A stretch of DNA of 37,668 bases, taken from contig JBBCJT010000007.1 in the NCBI GenBank assembly GCA_037190665.1, positions 1 to 37,668 of the forward strand, read 5' to 3'. How positions within the stretch are numbered: position 1 is the first letter of the stretch; each line of letters starts with the position of its first letter. This stretch comes from JBBCJT01 sp037190665 (lineage in GTDB: Bacteria; Pseudomonadota; Alphaproteobacteria; Acetobacterales; Acetobacteraceae). Below the pieces are notes generated by a model. The model worked only from the letters and a program-made list of their open reading frames with translations. It was not told the DNA's origin and did no database searches. The translations under genes and the position numbers were made by a program. Positions 16,029 to 24,033 of the stretch are shown piece by piece.

Positions 16029-16892
16029 GTGGCAGGGGTAACTGCTCAAGCTTTAATATTACTTTTGGTGCTTTCGCCGGGTTTTCTTGCATTAGTAAGT
16101 TTTAACCTTTTCCCCTCCCTTGCCAAACTAGACAGCCAAAGAAGCATCCTAGTAGACACCGCTATATTTGTTGTCATCTCTTCGTTTTTGCATGTGTGCG
16201 TTGGTTACCCCTCTCTTTTATTTGTTGATGGCGCATCTCAATGTGATCTTGTAAGATCACTTTGGTTCATTTTTGCAAAAAGCCTAGGAAATCTGACATC
16301 GCCGACACCCAAGGCCGCCTGCGATCCTCACACCATTTTGCTTTTTGGGGCTTTTTATTATTTATTTTTATGTTTTTGGGCATTAATACTTGGGAGATTT
16401 GCAGCTAAGATAATTGCTCATTATCCTGATTTATTTATTTCTTTTTATGGATCTTACTTTCAGGTATCCCAAGAATCTAGAAAAAATATAGTAATGGCAA
16501 CAATTATGACAAATATTGAAGTAGATGGGCTTATTGTTATGTATGAGGGAAAACTTCATGAAATTTCTCTATCCTCAAATAGGGCAATTAACTATGTTTG
16601 CCTTATGGGCGTTGAGAGATTTTTTATTAGCGTCAAGGGTGGAGATTTAGACGCTAATTCCAGCAAAAGATCAAAAATAGACCCTGATGAAGATCACCCA
16701 TTTAGACTGCTAATACCCGGAGATAAGATTAACAATATTGGCACACGGACCTTGCAGGCGGAGGGCATTCCTCTTGCTGCTGATGGACCAGATCAGGATT
16801 TTAATTCTTTGGAGTTGGGTTTACTAAAGCTGATTAAGGTCTTGAAAAGGATGTGGCACTGGGCGTTAGCGCCTGCGAAGGCCGCAGAGTGA
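16029..16892 (+). CDS. Predicted membrane protein, possibly DUF6338-like
   Basis: A 287-residue protein starting at GTG directly after the upstream small gene. It has three or more membrane segments in the first 130 residues (ALILLLVLSPGFLALVSF with a PGF motif, DTAIFVVISSFLHVCV, LLFGAFYYLFLCFWALIL), then a soluble domain of about 150 residues with beta-rich text such as MTNIEVDGLIVMYEGKLHEI. This layout resembles the DUF6338 membrane family, but I am not certain. The gene is markedly AT-rich compared with everything around it, a sign of separate acquisition. Its place just inside attL, next to a tiny partner gene, is typical of accessory or defence cargo; the function is unknown. Confidence 0.75.
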   Translation: MAGVTAQALILLLVLSPGFLALVSFNLFPSLAKLDSQRSILVDTAIFVVISSFLHVCVGYPSLLFVDGASQCDLVRSLWFIFAKSLGNLTSPTPKAACDPHTILLFGAFYYLFLCFWALILGRFAAKIIAHYPDLFISFYGSYFQVSQESRKNIVMATIMTNIEVDGLIVMYEGKLHEISLSSNRAINYVCLMGVERFFISVKGGDLDANSSKRSKIDPDEDHPFRLLIPGDKINNIGTRTLQAEGIPLAADGPDQDFNSLELGLLKLIKVLKRMWHWALAPAKAAE

Positions 16893-16932
16893 CCTCGCCT
16901 CGATTGAACAATGAGCCGTTGGGTGAACTCCT

Positions 16933-16952
16933 GTACGCGCACACGTGCGTAC
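16933..16952. terminator. Palindrome between convergent genes
   Basis: GTACGCGCACACGTGCGTAC forms a near-perfect inverted repeat around CACGTG, in the 90-bp gap between the ends of a plus-strand and a minus-strand gene. It may stop transcription from both sides, but it lacks a T run, so this is tentative. Confidence 0.3.
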
Positions 16953-16982
16953 TACGCGGAAAACCCGCCGCCAAGCTCGGCG

Positions 16983-17282
16983 CTATCCACCATCTTCGTC
17001 TATCAACCGCGCCAGCCTGAGCAGCCCCGCGATCTCCCGGCGGGCCTGACCACGTAGACGCGCTGCCTCGATCGCTTCGGCTGACCGCCGTCCGTGCTTC
17101 CAGTTCGATCGCCGGCTGCGCGCCAGACCTTCAGGCGTCTTAGGTCCCGTCGCCTTGCCGCCGTGCATCCGGCAGCGGCCGTTGTGCATTGCCGGCCCCT
17201 CGCAGGGAGTGCCTTTGCGGGTCCGGGCCTCGCACCGGCGAGCGGCGGCAAGCTGCGGAGGCGCATGGCTATCGTCGCTCAC
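16983..17282 (-). CDS. HGG-motif protein (HGGxSTG-like domain)
   Basis: A 99-residue basic protein. Residues 15-55 carry a Cys/His cluster (RRCEARTRKGTPCEGPAM, then NGRCRMHGGKATGPKTPEGL) matching the small HGG-x-STG domain often found in phages, satellites and genomic islands, probably a zinc-binding nucleic-acid-binding unit. Here the usual STG reads ATG. A long helical tail follows (AIEAARLRGQARREIAGLLR). The ATG overlaps the stop of the upstream frameshifted gene by 4 bases. It is the last gene of the replication-like operon. Confidence 0.75.
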   Translation of the reverse strand: MSDDSHAPPQLAAARRCEARTRKGTPCEGPAMHNGRCRMHGGKATGPKTPEGLARSRRSNWKHGRRSAEAIEAARLRGQARREIAGLLRLARLIDEDGG

Positions 17283-17871
17283 TTCGCCGTCTCCCCCTTC
17301 CGCTTCCGGCCGCCCCTCGGCCGTTCGACTGCACCCGTAACAACAGCCTGTCCGCCGTCGGACACCGTGACGTGCTGCACCACGACCGTCTGCCGCCCGC
17401 CGTTGCGGAGTCTTTCAAGGGTCAGGGAGGCACGCTGAAAGGTCTCCATCAGCCGCGCCCCGGCTGCGGTCATACGGGCTGCCTCGATGGACTGGACTTG
17501 CTGCCGGCCGGTCGTGTCCCAGGACTTGCACAAGGCGAGGAAGTCATTGGCCTTCCCCATCAGCTGCATGGCCACGGTGTGAGCCGCGGCCATCTGGTGG
17601 GCGAGCATCTTCTCCACCGAGTTCCGCGCCTGGATGGTCTCGGAAGTATCGACCCCAGCGCGAGAGCCCCGGCCTCGGCCGCAAGTTCGACCCGCCTCGC
17701 GCTGGCATCGGCAGTCAGCATGTCCGGCCGATTGCGCACCGTCTCCACGAGCCAGGGCCGGTCCTGCAGGTTCTCCTTCGTCCCGACGGCCAGTTCACCG
17801 CCATTGCCAGGCAGCAGCGGACCGGTGGCATAGGTCAGAGGGTCAAGCGCCTTGGCGGCCTGGGCTTCCAT
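17279..17871 (-). pseudogene. Frameshifted gene of unknown function (about 197 residues if restored)
   Basis: Two overlapping readings join into one protein if one base is added in the CCCC run at 17653-17656 (GGGG on the coding strand). The first part runs from MEAQAAKALDPLTYATG to VELAAEAGALALG. The second continues VDTSETIQARNSVEKMLAHQ and ends with a QTVVVQHVTVSDGGQAVVTG block. The joined text is coherent, helical, and of a kind I associate with alphaproteobacterial phage-like islands, usually beside an HGG protein. The gap is exactly one nucleotide (593 bp). It could be a true mutation, a sequencing error or a recoding event; no classical slippery heptamer is visible. The 5' start is uncertain; a longer reading begins with TTG at 18030. 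Confidence 0.65.
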
Positions 17872-18030
17872 GTGATGCGCATCGCGATCCTCGTACGCGG
17901 CGCTGATGCCTCCATGCCCGGAATGATGACCAGGCAGGCAGGCGCACGTCGCGCCGGGCCGCCTTCCGCTGTTGGGCCGTTTGATTTCCCGTCGATTACT
18001 AATCAACTCAGAAGCGGACTTTCCAACCAA

Positions 18031-18060
18031 TACGCGCGCGAGCAGACGCGCGCGCGTCGT
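18031..18060. repeat. Alternating CG inverted repeat
   Basis: Two blocks of alternating CGCGCGCG separated by AGCAGA form a potential 8-bp-stem hairpin between the 148-residue gene and the frameshifted gene. It may slow or stop transcription or form left-handed DNA; no T run follows. Confidence 0.4.
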
Positions 18061-18079
18061 CAGTCGCCGGGTTTGCGGT

Positions 18080-18526
18080 TCACCCCAGCGGCAAGCCCAG
18101 CCTCTTCCTCCATTCTCTTTCCGCTTCGGGCTTGATCCGGCCCCGCTCGATGGCGCGCACGAGGGCGGCTTCCCAGGTCGGCACCTCGTCCGGCGTAGGG
18201 CCCGCGACCCTCTCGAGATCCCGGACTGCCGCCTTCAGCAGCAGCGGCGCGGACAGGTGCGGCAGGAGCAGGTGCCACTCCTCCAAGGCTACCCTCAGCC
18301 GGTCACGGGCGTTGCGTGCAAGCGGGTCGCCGGCCTCGGCGGTATGGTCGAGCAGGCTGCAGTAGTGGACCCGCTCCCGTTCGCTGAACAGCCAGGACGG
18401 CATCGCAGGACGCTGCGGAGCGTCGGGGAGGCTTTCCAGCCGACGGGCGGCCCTGTCCGCGGCTTCCCAGCATTTGTGCAGGTCGCGCTTCAGTTCTAGG
18501 GCAGCGCCCCGGCTCTTGCCGCTCAT
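18080..18526 (-). CDS. Unknown protein of the replication-like operon (148 residues)
   Basis: Starts MSGKSRGAALELKRDLHKCW; the ATG at 18526 overlaps the previous stop by 4 bases, and a longer reading is a shadow. The protein is helical throughout and rich in Arg, Leu and Glu, with RLRVALEEWHLLLPHLSAPL in the centre and ERGRIKPEAEREWRKRLGL near the end. No metal site, signal peptide or membrane segment is visible. I do not recognise the family. Its conserved place between the zinc-ribbon protein and the frameshifted gene suggests a role in element maintenance. Confidence 0.65.
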   Translation of the reverse strand: MSGKSRGAALELKRDLHKCWEAADRAARRLESLPDAPQRPAMPSWLFSERERVHYCSLLDHTAEAGDPLARNARDRLRVALEEWHLLLPHLSAPLLLKAAVRDLERVAGPTPDEVPTWEAALVRAIERGRIKPEAEREWRKRLGLPLG

Positions 18527-19125
18527 GACGCGGTCCTTTCCTGGTGATGGGTTACAGTCCGCCGCACGTTCCCTTCGGACCGGTATCCGTCCGGCAGGGG
18601 ATGGCAGGTGGCGCAGCGCCAGCCACGGGCATCGCCCCACCACTGCGTGCCCTGGCAGCAGGCGCAGTAGGTGCCGGTAGCGGGCAGCGATGTGGGATCG
18701 GCCCAGGACGTGGGGCGCTTACGGGCCGCCTCCAGCAGGCCGGCAACGGCCTGTGTCTGCTCGTGATCCAGATGCCGGCGTTCCGGCGTGCCCGGATCGG
18801 GCAGTAGTGTCGCGGCATCGGCGGCGATGGCATCTCGCTCGGCGGCATCGTCCGCGTCGGCAGGGTGCCACGGCGCGGATGAGTTTTCTGCCCCCCGCCC
18901 CGAAAAAGGCGAAAACCCCGAAAACCCATTCGTGGCATTCAACTCATTGATTGTGCTTGTGCTTTTGTGCGGAGTTTTCGGGGCTCCATTTTCCGAAAAC
19001 CCCGAAAACCCCGCGGTCGATGCAGGAGGCTGAGGGTTTTCGCCTTTTTCGGGGTTTTCGGGACCGCTGGCGCACATCAGTGCGCCCATGGACCCGGCCC
19101 GGTAGGCCCCCGCCCAGCGGCTCAT
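18523..19125 (-). CDS. Unknown protein with repeat-encoded linker and C-terminal zinc ribbon
   Basis: A 200-residue protein coupled by 4-base overlaps to its neighbours on both sides. The N-terminal third is low complexity, with NPEKGENPQ, GFSGFSENG and GFSGFSPFSG tripeptide-period stretches that come from the 9-bp repeat family described separately. A charged helical middle (DADDAAERDAIAADAATLLP) follows, then a C-terminal ribbon YCACCQGTQWWGDARGWRCATC with two CxxC pairs, which suggests zinc and nucleic-acid binding. It follows the DUF3987 gene, so it may assist the replication protein. The repeat part may serve as DNA signal more than as protein. Confidence 0.65.
   Translation of the reverse strand: MSRWAGAYRAGSMGALMCASGPENPEKGENPQPPASTAGFSGFSENGAPKTPHKSTSTINELNATNGFSGFSPFSGRGAENSSAPWHPADADDAAERDAIAADAATLLPDPGTPERRHLDHEQTQAVAGLLEAARKRPTSWADPTSLPATGTYCACCQGTQWWGDARGWRCATCHPLPDGYRSEGNVRRTVTHHQERTAS
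18896..19062. repeat. 9-bp-period repeat cluster (CCGAAAACC type), copy 1
   Basis: CCGAAAACC-like 9-mers occur in tandem at 18900-18927 and 18993-19012, with the reverse form at 18971-18983 and 19033-19062. GTTTTCGG (18974-18981) and CCGAAAAC (18993-19000) form an inverted repeat. The 30-bp block at 19033-19062 is repeated exactly at 31498-31527 in a non-coding region, and its core is inverted at 18898-18920. The cluster lies within the linker of the 200-residue protein gene. Confidence 0.85.
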
Positions 19126-20642
19126 GACTGCGCCTCCCAGATCGCCGGGTTGGGGATGTAGTCACCTCGCGGACGCCCTCCGCGACCGCTCGTCGGCACA
19201 GCTGCAAGCCAGCCAGCGTGGACGAGGTACTCGATGGCGACCTTCACGCTGTCCGTCTCGCGCAGTCCGTCGAGACGGGCGGTGTCACGGACCTCCGATA
19301 CGTTCACCACGGTCGGGCGCGTCTGGTGAATCCACCGTGCCAGCGTGCGCGCTGCGCGTTCCTCCTGCGGGATGGAGGCGTCGCCGAGGACCCGCACGGC
19401 CATCGGATGAAAGTACGTGTCCATCAGCTCCGCTGCGGCCAGGACCGCGCGCTCACTGATCTCGTGCGGCTCGGGGGCGGTCGGATCGCTGCACCACCAC
19501 AGGTACTCCAGCACCAGCGCGAGGCGCAGGACGTGGCCCCGGGCCTTGCCGATCACACCCTTCATCAGCCCGCCGATCTGCTCCTCCTTCTGCTGCATCT
19601 CGCGGCCGAAGCTCTCCAGGGCGTGGGCTGCGGCATCCGTCAGCGCCGTGTTCGACGGGTAGAAATGACCATTGCTGTCGCGGGGCATTTCCAGATCGGC
19701 GAGCCGGATCAGGGCGGAGGCCGCGCTGTCGACGTCGGCGCTGGCGTTAGGTCGCGTGAACGGTGGGACGTGGTCCGGCCAGGCCCACAGGAAGCGCGAC
19801 AGCAGGCCGTCATCAGCATCGGCAAGCAGGTCTGCCAGCCGGTCCGGCTGCACCGTGCCGAACAGCGCAAGGCTCAGATGCGGAATGTGGATGGGATCGG
19901 GCCGCTTCACCCGGTCCACGACATGCGAACCGCCGTTCCAGGCCTGGAGCCAGAACGGCCGATCGCTGCCGCCGTTGGCGTAGCGGCTCATGTTCAGGAA
20001 CCACGCCGCCAGTTCGTCGTGCGCCGCGAGCAGTCCCTTCGGCTGGCCTTCCATCAGGGCCGCAAGAGCCTCGACGGTGGCGTCCTGTACGTTGGCGCGC
20101 GGTCGGACCGGGGCCGTCGGAGGGGTGGCGTCGTCCGGCCGGGCCGGCTGGGACTCGTCGTTCTTTATGGCCTTCCCGACATCGCGTTCCCATTGCTTGT
20201 CGATGGCCCTGGCGACGGCGGCCTTCTCCTCCCAGGCGGCGAGTTCGGCGGGATAGTTGCGGGCCATGTGTGCGGCCACGCGGGCGAGCACGGCGCCGAG
20301 CACGGCGCTCGCACCAGGTGACTTGCCGGAGGACGGATCGCCGACGCAGCACCCCCACAGGATCGGAGGTTCCCGCCAGCCTCGCCATGCGAGGGGCCAA
20401 CGCGCGTTGCCGATCAGGGCGGACGCGGCGGTCAGCAGCGGCAGGGCCACATAATCCCCCGGCGCGTTCGCCCCTCGCGCGGCGTTACTCAGCCACAGCG
20501 ACCAGAAATCCCCGAACACCTCCAGGGGCAACTTCGGCGCCGGGGCGCGTGTGCGACGGAGGATGCCCATCTCGGGCGAGCGGGAGAAAATCGCGCCGGT
20601 GGCAGCACTCGTCTCGTGCATGGTCCATCCGTCAGGCGGCAT
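19122..20642 (-). CDS. DUF3987 family protein (primase/helicase-like ATPase)
   Basis: A 506-residue protein. The start MPPDGWTMHE at 20642 overlaps the Toprim gene by 11 bases. Visible features are the PLPLEVFGDFW-type entry (PKLPLEVFGDFWSLW, residues 37-50), YVALPLLTAASALIGNARWP, a P-loop-like GDPSSGKSPG at 101-110, LLAAHDELAAWFLNMSRY and a late winged-helix-like region (RPTVVNVSEVRDTARLDGLR). These are typical of the DUF3987 proteins that accompany Toprim primases in prophages, satellites and integrative elements, and that probably unwind DNA or start replication. The P loop ends GKSPG instead of GKS/T followed by a hydrophobic residue, as is common in this family. Confidence 0.85.
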   Translation of the reverse strand: MPPDGWTMHETSAATGAIFSRSPEMGILRRTRAPAPKLPLEVFGDFWSLWLSNAARGANAPGDYVALPLLTAASALIGNARWPLAWRGWREPPILWGCCVGDPSSGKSPGASAVLGAVLARVAAHMARNYPAELAAWEEKAAVARAIDKQWERDVGKAIKNDESQPARPDDATPPTAPVRPRANVQDATVEALAALMEGQPKGLLAAHDELAAWFLNMSRYANGGSDRPFWLQAWNGGSHVVDRVKRPDPIHIPHLSLALFGTVQPDRLADLLADADDGLLSRFLWAWPDHVPPFTRPNASADVDSAASALIRLADLEMPRDSNGHFYPSNTALTDAAAHALESFGREMQQKEEQIGGLMKGVIGKARGHVLRLALVLEYLWWCSDPTAPEPHEISERAVLAAAELMDTYFHPMAVRVLGDASIPQEERAARTLARWIHQTRPTVVNVSEVRDTARLDGLRETDSVKVAIEYLVHAGWLAAVPTSGRGGRPRGDYIPNPAIWEAQS

Positions 20643-21528
20643 GTCCGCCCTCCCTGCGCTTGCGGGCGAGCAGGACGTCGTTGAAGTCGCCGGGCGTGTC
20701 CGGGATGGCGATGCGGACCTTGCGGCCTTCGTGGCGCCAGCGTGCCGCGGCGACCTCGGCGGCGTGTTCGCCCACGCCATGCGGATCCCGGTCGGCCGCG
20801 ATCACCACGTCACGCACACTGGCCGGCAGGATGAGCCGCTCCAGGTTCCCGGCGGAGATGGCGGCCCAGGGCGGCAGGCTGAGCAACTCGCACGCGGCCA
20901 GTGCCGTTTCGATGCCCTCGGCGATCAGCAGCGGCTCATCGTCCAGCGGGAACAGAGGCACCACCCCGCCGTGGATCGGCCCCTTGCTCGCCCGCTGCGG
21001 TTCGACGCGGGCTTTGCCGCTGCCGTCAGAAGCAAGGAAGGTGCGATGCACGGCGACCATCTCTCCGGTCTCCGGCCGGACCACCGGAGCCAGCATCGCC
21101 GGCAGGCGGCCGGCCGACGGATGCGGACAATCCACGACGAACCTCAGCCGATCGCAGGCGGTCAGCGCGATACCGTGCGGGATGCCACGCGCCTCGATCA
21201 GGTAATGGGCGACGATGGTGCCGCGTGCGGGTACGGCGCGATCCCACCAGCGCAGGGCAGCGGCCGTCGCCTCGCTGGTGTCGGATGCATGTCGTGGAGC
21301 ACTGGGCGGGGGTTCGGCCCTGTGGAAGTCACCGCCATCACCCATCTCGCGGAGGATGGAGGAGAAGCCAGCCCGGTCGTCGCAGGAGCCGCACCACAGC
21401 AGGGCCTTTCCGGCGCTATCGGTGAGCACCACGGACCCTGCGTAGTTGCAGAGCGGGCAGGTGCCGCGCCACTCGGTCGAGCGGACCCGCCTGAGGTTGA
21501 GACGGGTGGCGATATCGCGCGGGGTCAT
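20632..21528 (-). CDS. Toprim domain protein, primase-like
   Basis: A 298-residue protein. A zinc ribbon occupies residues 20-50 (C24-P-L-C27 and C46-G-S-C49), as at the N-terminus of phage primases. A Toprim domain follows with the catalytic Glu in LLIAEGIETALA (E204) and the DxD motif in VVIAADRDPH (D246, D248), then GDFNDVLLARKR at the end. The small-protein Toprim layout matches the P4/alpha-like primases of mobile elements. It is coupled to the upstream 67-residue gene by a 4-base overlap and to the DUF3987 gene by 11 bases. It probably makes primers for autonomous replication of the element after excision. Confidence 0.9.
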   Translation of the reverse strand: MTPRDIATRLNLRRVRSTEWRGTCPLCNYAGSVVLTDSAGKALLWCGSCDDRAGFSSILREMGDGGDFHRAEPPPSAPRHASDTSEATAAALRWWDRAVPARGTIVAHYLIEARGIPHGIALTACDRLRFVVDCPHPSAGRLPAMLAPVVRPETGEMVAVHRTFLASDGSGKARVEPQRASKGPIHGGVVPLFPLDDEPLLIAEGIETALAACELLSLPPWAAISAGNLERLILPASVRDVVIAADRDPHGVGEHAAEVAAARWRHEGRKVRIAIPDTPGDFNDVLLARKRREGGHAA

Positions 21529-21728
21529 CGCGTGATCTCCCGAAGCGCGATCCTGAACCGGGCGCGCTCGACGAGGTCATTCAGTGCTGCCAGCACTTCG
21601 GGGCGCGGCGCTGCATGGCCGCGCAGGACCTTGGCGAGCAGCCTCTGCTCACCCGGCTTGAGCGGCACGGCGCCCGAGAGGACGGCGTTGATTGCCGGCC
21701 TGTAGAGATCTGCGTTGCGGACCATCAC
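21525..21728 (-). CDS. Small unknown protein (67 residues)
   Basis: A 67-residue helical protein, MMVRNADLYRPAINAVLSGA at the start and LNDLVERARFRIALREITR at the end. The start codon overlaps the stop of the upstream gene and its stop overlaps the Toprim start, both in the 4-base ATGA pattern, which strongly supports it as a real gene. It has no recognisable domain. It may be a primase accessory factor; this is position-based inference only. Confidence 0.6.
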   Translation of the reverse strand: MMVRNADLYRPAINAVLSGAVPLKPGEQRLLAKVLRGHAAPRPEVLAALNDLVERARFRIALREITR

Positions 21729-22063
21729 CGGGGCATCTCCCCGGCGAGGACTTCGATCCGGTAACCGCGAGCGGCGAAGGTCGTTGCGCGGCGAAGGATC
21801 GGCCGCAGATCCCGTTCACGGCGGGCGTGGATCAGCACGGGCACGCGGTGATCCAGATAGGTCGAGAGCGCTCGGCCGTTCAGGACTTCGCCAACGCTAT
21901 CTGGCTCGACGAGGAAGGTGCCCACGACATGAGGACTCGTGGACAGGCTGCTCAGGTCCAAGCCATCGGGTAGGAGGGCGACGGTATAAGAGAAGCCGTC
22001 AAACCTCATCAGCACATCGCCGAGGCGAGGCAGGATCAGGAGAAACTGAGGATTATCGGACAT
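21725..22063 (-). CDS. Unknown protein, first gene of the replication-like operon
   Basis: A 112-residue protein starting MSDNPQFLLILPRLGDVLMR with GGAG 7 nt upstream of the ATG. It has a beta-alpha alternating look (FLVEPDSVGEVLNGRALSTY, VPVLIHARRERDLRPILRRA), possibly a compact alpha/beta fold. No membrane helix or metal site. It is the first gene after a hairpin terminator, so a promoter probably lies in 22064-22159. I do not recognise the family. Confidence 0.6.
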   Translation of the reverse strand: MSDNPQFLLILPRLGDVLMRFDGFSYTVALLPDGLDLSSLSTSPHVVGTFLVEPDSVGEVLNGRALSTYLDHRVPVLIHARRERDLRPILRRATTFAARGYRIEVLAGEMPR

Positions 22064-22159
22064 GGATCAACTCCATGCCGGCGCCGAGCGATCAGGCTGG
22101 AAGCGGTATAGCTGATCATCTATATTGACGGTGCACACCCGTCTGCCGATCAACGTCTC

Positions 22160-22190
22160 ACCGCCGGTTCCCGATCCTGGAGCCGGCGGT
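22160..22190 (-). terminator. Hairpin after the tail-like gene
   Basis: ACCGCCGG (22160-22167) and CCGGCGGT (22183-22190) pair over a 15-nt loop, which can itself pair partly. It lies just downstream of the 338-residue gene stop on the minus strand and separates it from the replication-like operon. No good T run follows on the minus strand, so termination may be partial. Confidence 0.5.
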
Positions 22191-22194
22191 TTCG

Positions 22195-23211
22195 TTAGTA
22201 GCGGTCGACCAGCCGCCGCAGCGCGTTCGCCGGCACCTTCCGCGCGTTCAGCGCGAGCAGGATGTTCGGGCCATAGTGGTGCGCGGCCTTCGCGTTCAGC
22301 ACCACCTCGCCCTCGTGGACGGTGCCCGCCGGCTCGTCGGCCTGAAGCTCGGCATCGTCGCCGTAGCCGGTGAAGCCGCCGGACTGGAACTTGCTGCCAC
22401 CATCGTTGTCGCCGCTCGTGGCCTCGGCCTGCGCCCCGTCACCGGGACTGCCCTCGGCCACGGCACCGCCAAACCCCGGCTGCTCCGCGCCCTTCTCCGC
22501 TCCGGTGGTGTCGGCTTCGTGGCCCGAGTAGCCGCCCCACCCACCAAGCATTCCACCGAACTTGCTGCCGTCTTCCGGACCCTTGTCGGGTCCCGGCATG
22601 GCGCCGTAGTCAATGCCCATGTCGGGCGCGAGCGCATCCGGCTTGCTGCTAAAGGCGTCCGAGATCATCTGCGTCGGCGGCGTCAGATTCAGCATCTGCG
22701 CCATCACGTCCGTCAGGGATCGCGACGTGCCGATATCCTTGCCGCGTTCAACGTCATTGACCAGACCGGCAAGTACACCTGTCATCGCCCCAACGGGCGA
22801 TACGGCGAACCCCAGGCCGGTCGCCAACGCGCCGAGCAAGCCGCCGATGCTCTGGTCAGGCGACGGGCCCGGCATGCCGCCGAGGCTGTTGTCCCCGACG
22901 CCGCCGAAGTTCGATCCGAACGGGTCACCGGCGCCACCGCTGCCAACACCGCCGCCCTCGCCGTTGTCCGGCCGCCAGTCCACCGGCGCCGCACCCGAGT
23001 ACACGGGCGTCTCGGCCGCCGGAGCCGCGGGCGGAGGGGCCGCCGCGTCCACGACGGGCGCCTGCGGATACGCTCCGATGGGCGTCTCCGTCACCGGCAG
23101 CGACGGGACCGCGGAAGCCGGCGGCATTCCCGGATACCGGCCGGTCGAGAGGCGGAAGGGGTTGTAGCGGAGCGCGTTGGTGTACCGGCTCGCAGTGATG
23201 CTGCCGCTCAT
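22195..23211 (-). CDS. Gly/Pro-rich phage tail or ejection-like protein
   Basis: A 338-residue protein starting MSGSITASRYTNALRYNPFR. Most of it is Gly/Pro/Ala/Asp rich and probably disordered (GGVGSGGAGDPFGSNFGGVG). A hydrophobic stretch at about 125-150 (GGLLGALATGLGFAVSPVGA then MTGVLAGLVNDVERG) could insert in a membrane. The C-terminus reads PAGTVHEGEVVLNAKAAHHY then GPNILLALNARKVPANALRR, which resembles the C-terminal 'GTVH-GE-VVNA' blocks of phage tail tape-measure or internal ejection proteins. It lies after the AlpA-like regulator with a 4-base overlap. As the only virion-like gene in the element it is unusual; family identity is tentative. Confidence 0.6.
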   Translation of the reverse strand: MSGSITASRYTNALRYNPFRLSTGRYPGMPPASAVPSLPVTETPIGAYPQAPVVDAAAPPPAAPAAETPVYSGAAPVDWRPDNGEGGGVGSGGAGDPFGSNFGGVGDNSLGGMPGPSPDQSIGGLLGALATGLGFAVSPVGAMTGVLAGLVNDVERGKDIGTSRSLTDVMAQMLNLTPPTQMISDAFSSKPDALAPDMGIDYGAMPGPDKGPEDGSKFGGMLGGWGGYSGHEADTTGAEKGAEQPGFGGAVAEGSPGDGAQAEATSGDNDGGSKFQSGGFTGYGDDAELQADEPAGTVHEGEVVLNAKAAHHYGPNILLALNARKVPANALRRLVDRY

Positions 23212-23426
23212 GCCGCGGCCCTCTTCTGGGCCAGCTCATCAGCCTGATGCTGGAAGGTGCGGCCCGCGGCCCAAGCCTCGCAATCCGCGAGGCGGTAGAG
23301 CACCCGACGCGGCCCTACACGGACGAAAGGCGGACCCTCACCGCTGGCGCGCCAGCGCTGCGCCGTGCGGGGGTGGACGTGGTAGCGGTCGGAGAACTCG
23401 CGCTCGGTCAGATACGCGTCTGACAT
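23208..23426 (-). CDS. AlpA/excisionase-like helix-turn-helix protein
   Basis: A 72-residue DNA-binding protein starting MSDAYLTEREFSDRYHVHPR, with AAGGGG as ribosome site upstream of the ATG at 23426. The winged-helix text (YLTEREFSDRYHVHPRTAQR, WRASGEGPPFVRVGPRRVLY, RLADCEAWAAGR) matches the helix_turn_helix_17/AlpA group used as excisionases or activators in prophages and islands. It is the first gene of its transcript, and a palindrome (23495-23510) lies in the promoter region. It could direct excision of the element or activate the tail-like gene. Confidence 0.8.
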   Translation of the reverse strand: MSDAYLTEREFSDRYHVHPRTAQRWRASGEGPPFVRVGPRRVLYRLADCEAWAAGRTFQHQADELAQKRAAA

Positions 23427-23494
23427 TGGAAGCCCCTTAACATCGCGCCGCGACATGCGGCGGCAGGGCTCTCCATCTATTGGGCGCTGGTATG

Positions 23495-23510
23495 TATGTC
23501 GCGGGACATA
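23495..23510. promoter_or_regulatory. Operator-like palindrome TATGTC-N4-GACATA
   Basis: A perfect 6-bp inverted repeat with a 4-bp spacer lies 69 bp upstream of the AlpA-like start. A related sequence, ATGTCGCGG, is present in reverse at 23448-23456, nearer the gene. The two copies suggest binding by a dimeric regulator. Confidence 0.5.
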
Positions 23511-23520
23511 TAAGCCGCGT

Positions 23521-24033
23521 TTAGTTGCCGGTTTTCTGTCCCTCTGGCGCGACGGCGCCGAGGAGAATGTCGAGAGCCTCCCATTTCTTGGCTTGCGCAA
23601 TGCCGCGCTTCACCCGCTTAAGCATCGCTTCTTCAGTCGGCCGCGGTTGGCCCCTGCGCAACAGCGTCATCTCTGTTCTCGCGATAGCGGTCGGGGCTTG
23701 CCCATCGCGCGAAGCTGCCAGCCAACGGGCGGCATCAGCCCGCGCGCGTAGATAATTTCTAGGACCGGGTGGGCGGCCTTTGTCCCTGATATTCAGCGCC
23801 AGCCGCTGCAGTTTGCTGAATTCTCGCGTCGGTACGGGCTTGCGGATCACCATTGCGGTGAACTCAAGCACGTCGGCCGCGACCGCGGCGCCCACTGCGC
23901 GCCGCATAGCAAACGCAGCGTCGTGTAGGTCTTTCAACGCGCGGTCTGCCGCATAGTCGTCGTCGCTCAGCGGCCGTTCTTTCCGCAGCCGCCCGTACGC
24001 ACCCATGGCGTCGCCAACCTTCTTCCTGGCCAT
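23521..24033 (-). CDS. Unknown basic protein (170 residues)
   Basis: Starts MARKKVGDAMGAYGRLRKER; GGAGG lies about 6 nt upstream of the ATG at 24033. The protein is helical and rich in Arg and Ala. It holds DDDYAADRALKDLHDAAFAM in the first half, RARADAARWLAASRDGQAPT in the second, and EEAMLKRVKRGIAQAKKWEA near the end. No membrane or metal motif is seen. It stands alone between a terminator (24178-24206) and the AlpA-like promoter region. The strong positive charge suggests DNA or RNA contact, but the family is not recognised. Confidence 0.6.
   Translation of the reverse strand: MARKKVGDAMGAYGRLRKERPLSDDDYAADRALKDLHDAAFAMRRAVGAAVAADVLEFTAMVIRKPVPTREFSKLQRLALNIRDKGRPPGPRNYLRARADAARWLAASRDGQAPTAIARTEMTLLRRGQPRPTEEAMLKRVKRGIAQAKKWEALDILLGAVAPEGQKTGN

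Noticed and set aside
17653..17656. Programmed -1 frameshift at the G4 run
   Set aside because: No X-XXY-YYZ slippery heptamer and no obvious downstream structure was seen, so a simple indel or sequence error is more likely.
22195..23211. Collagen-like or surface-adhesin reading of the Gly-rich protein
   Set aside because: No Gly-x-y periodicity and no signal peptide; the C-terminal GTVHEGEVV block fits phage tail or ejection proteins better.
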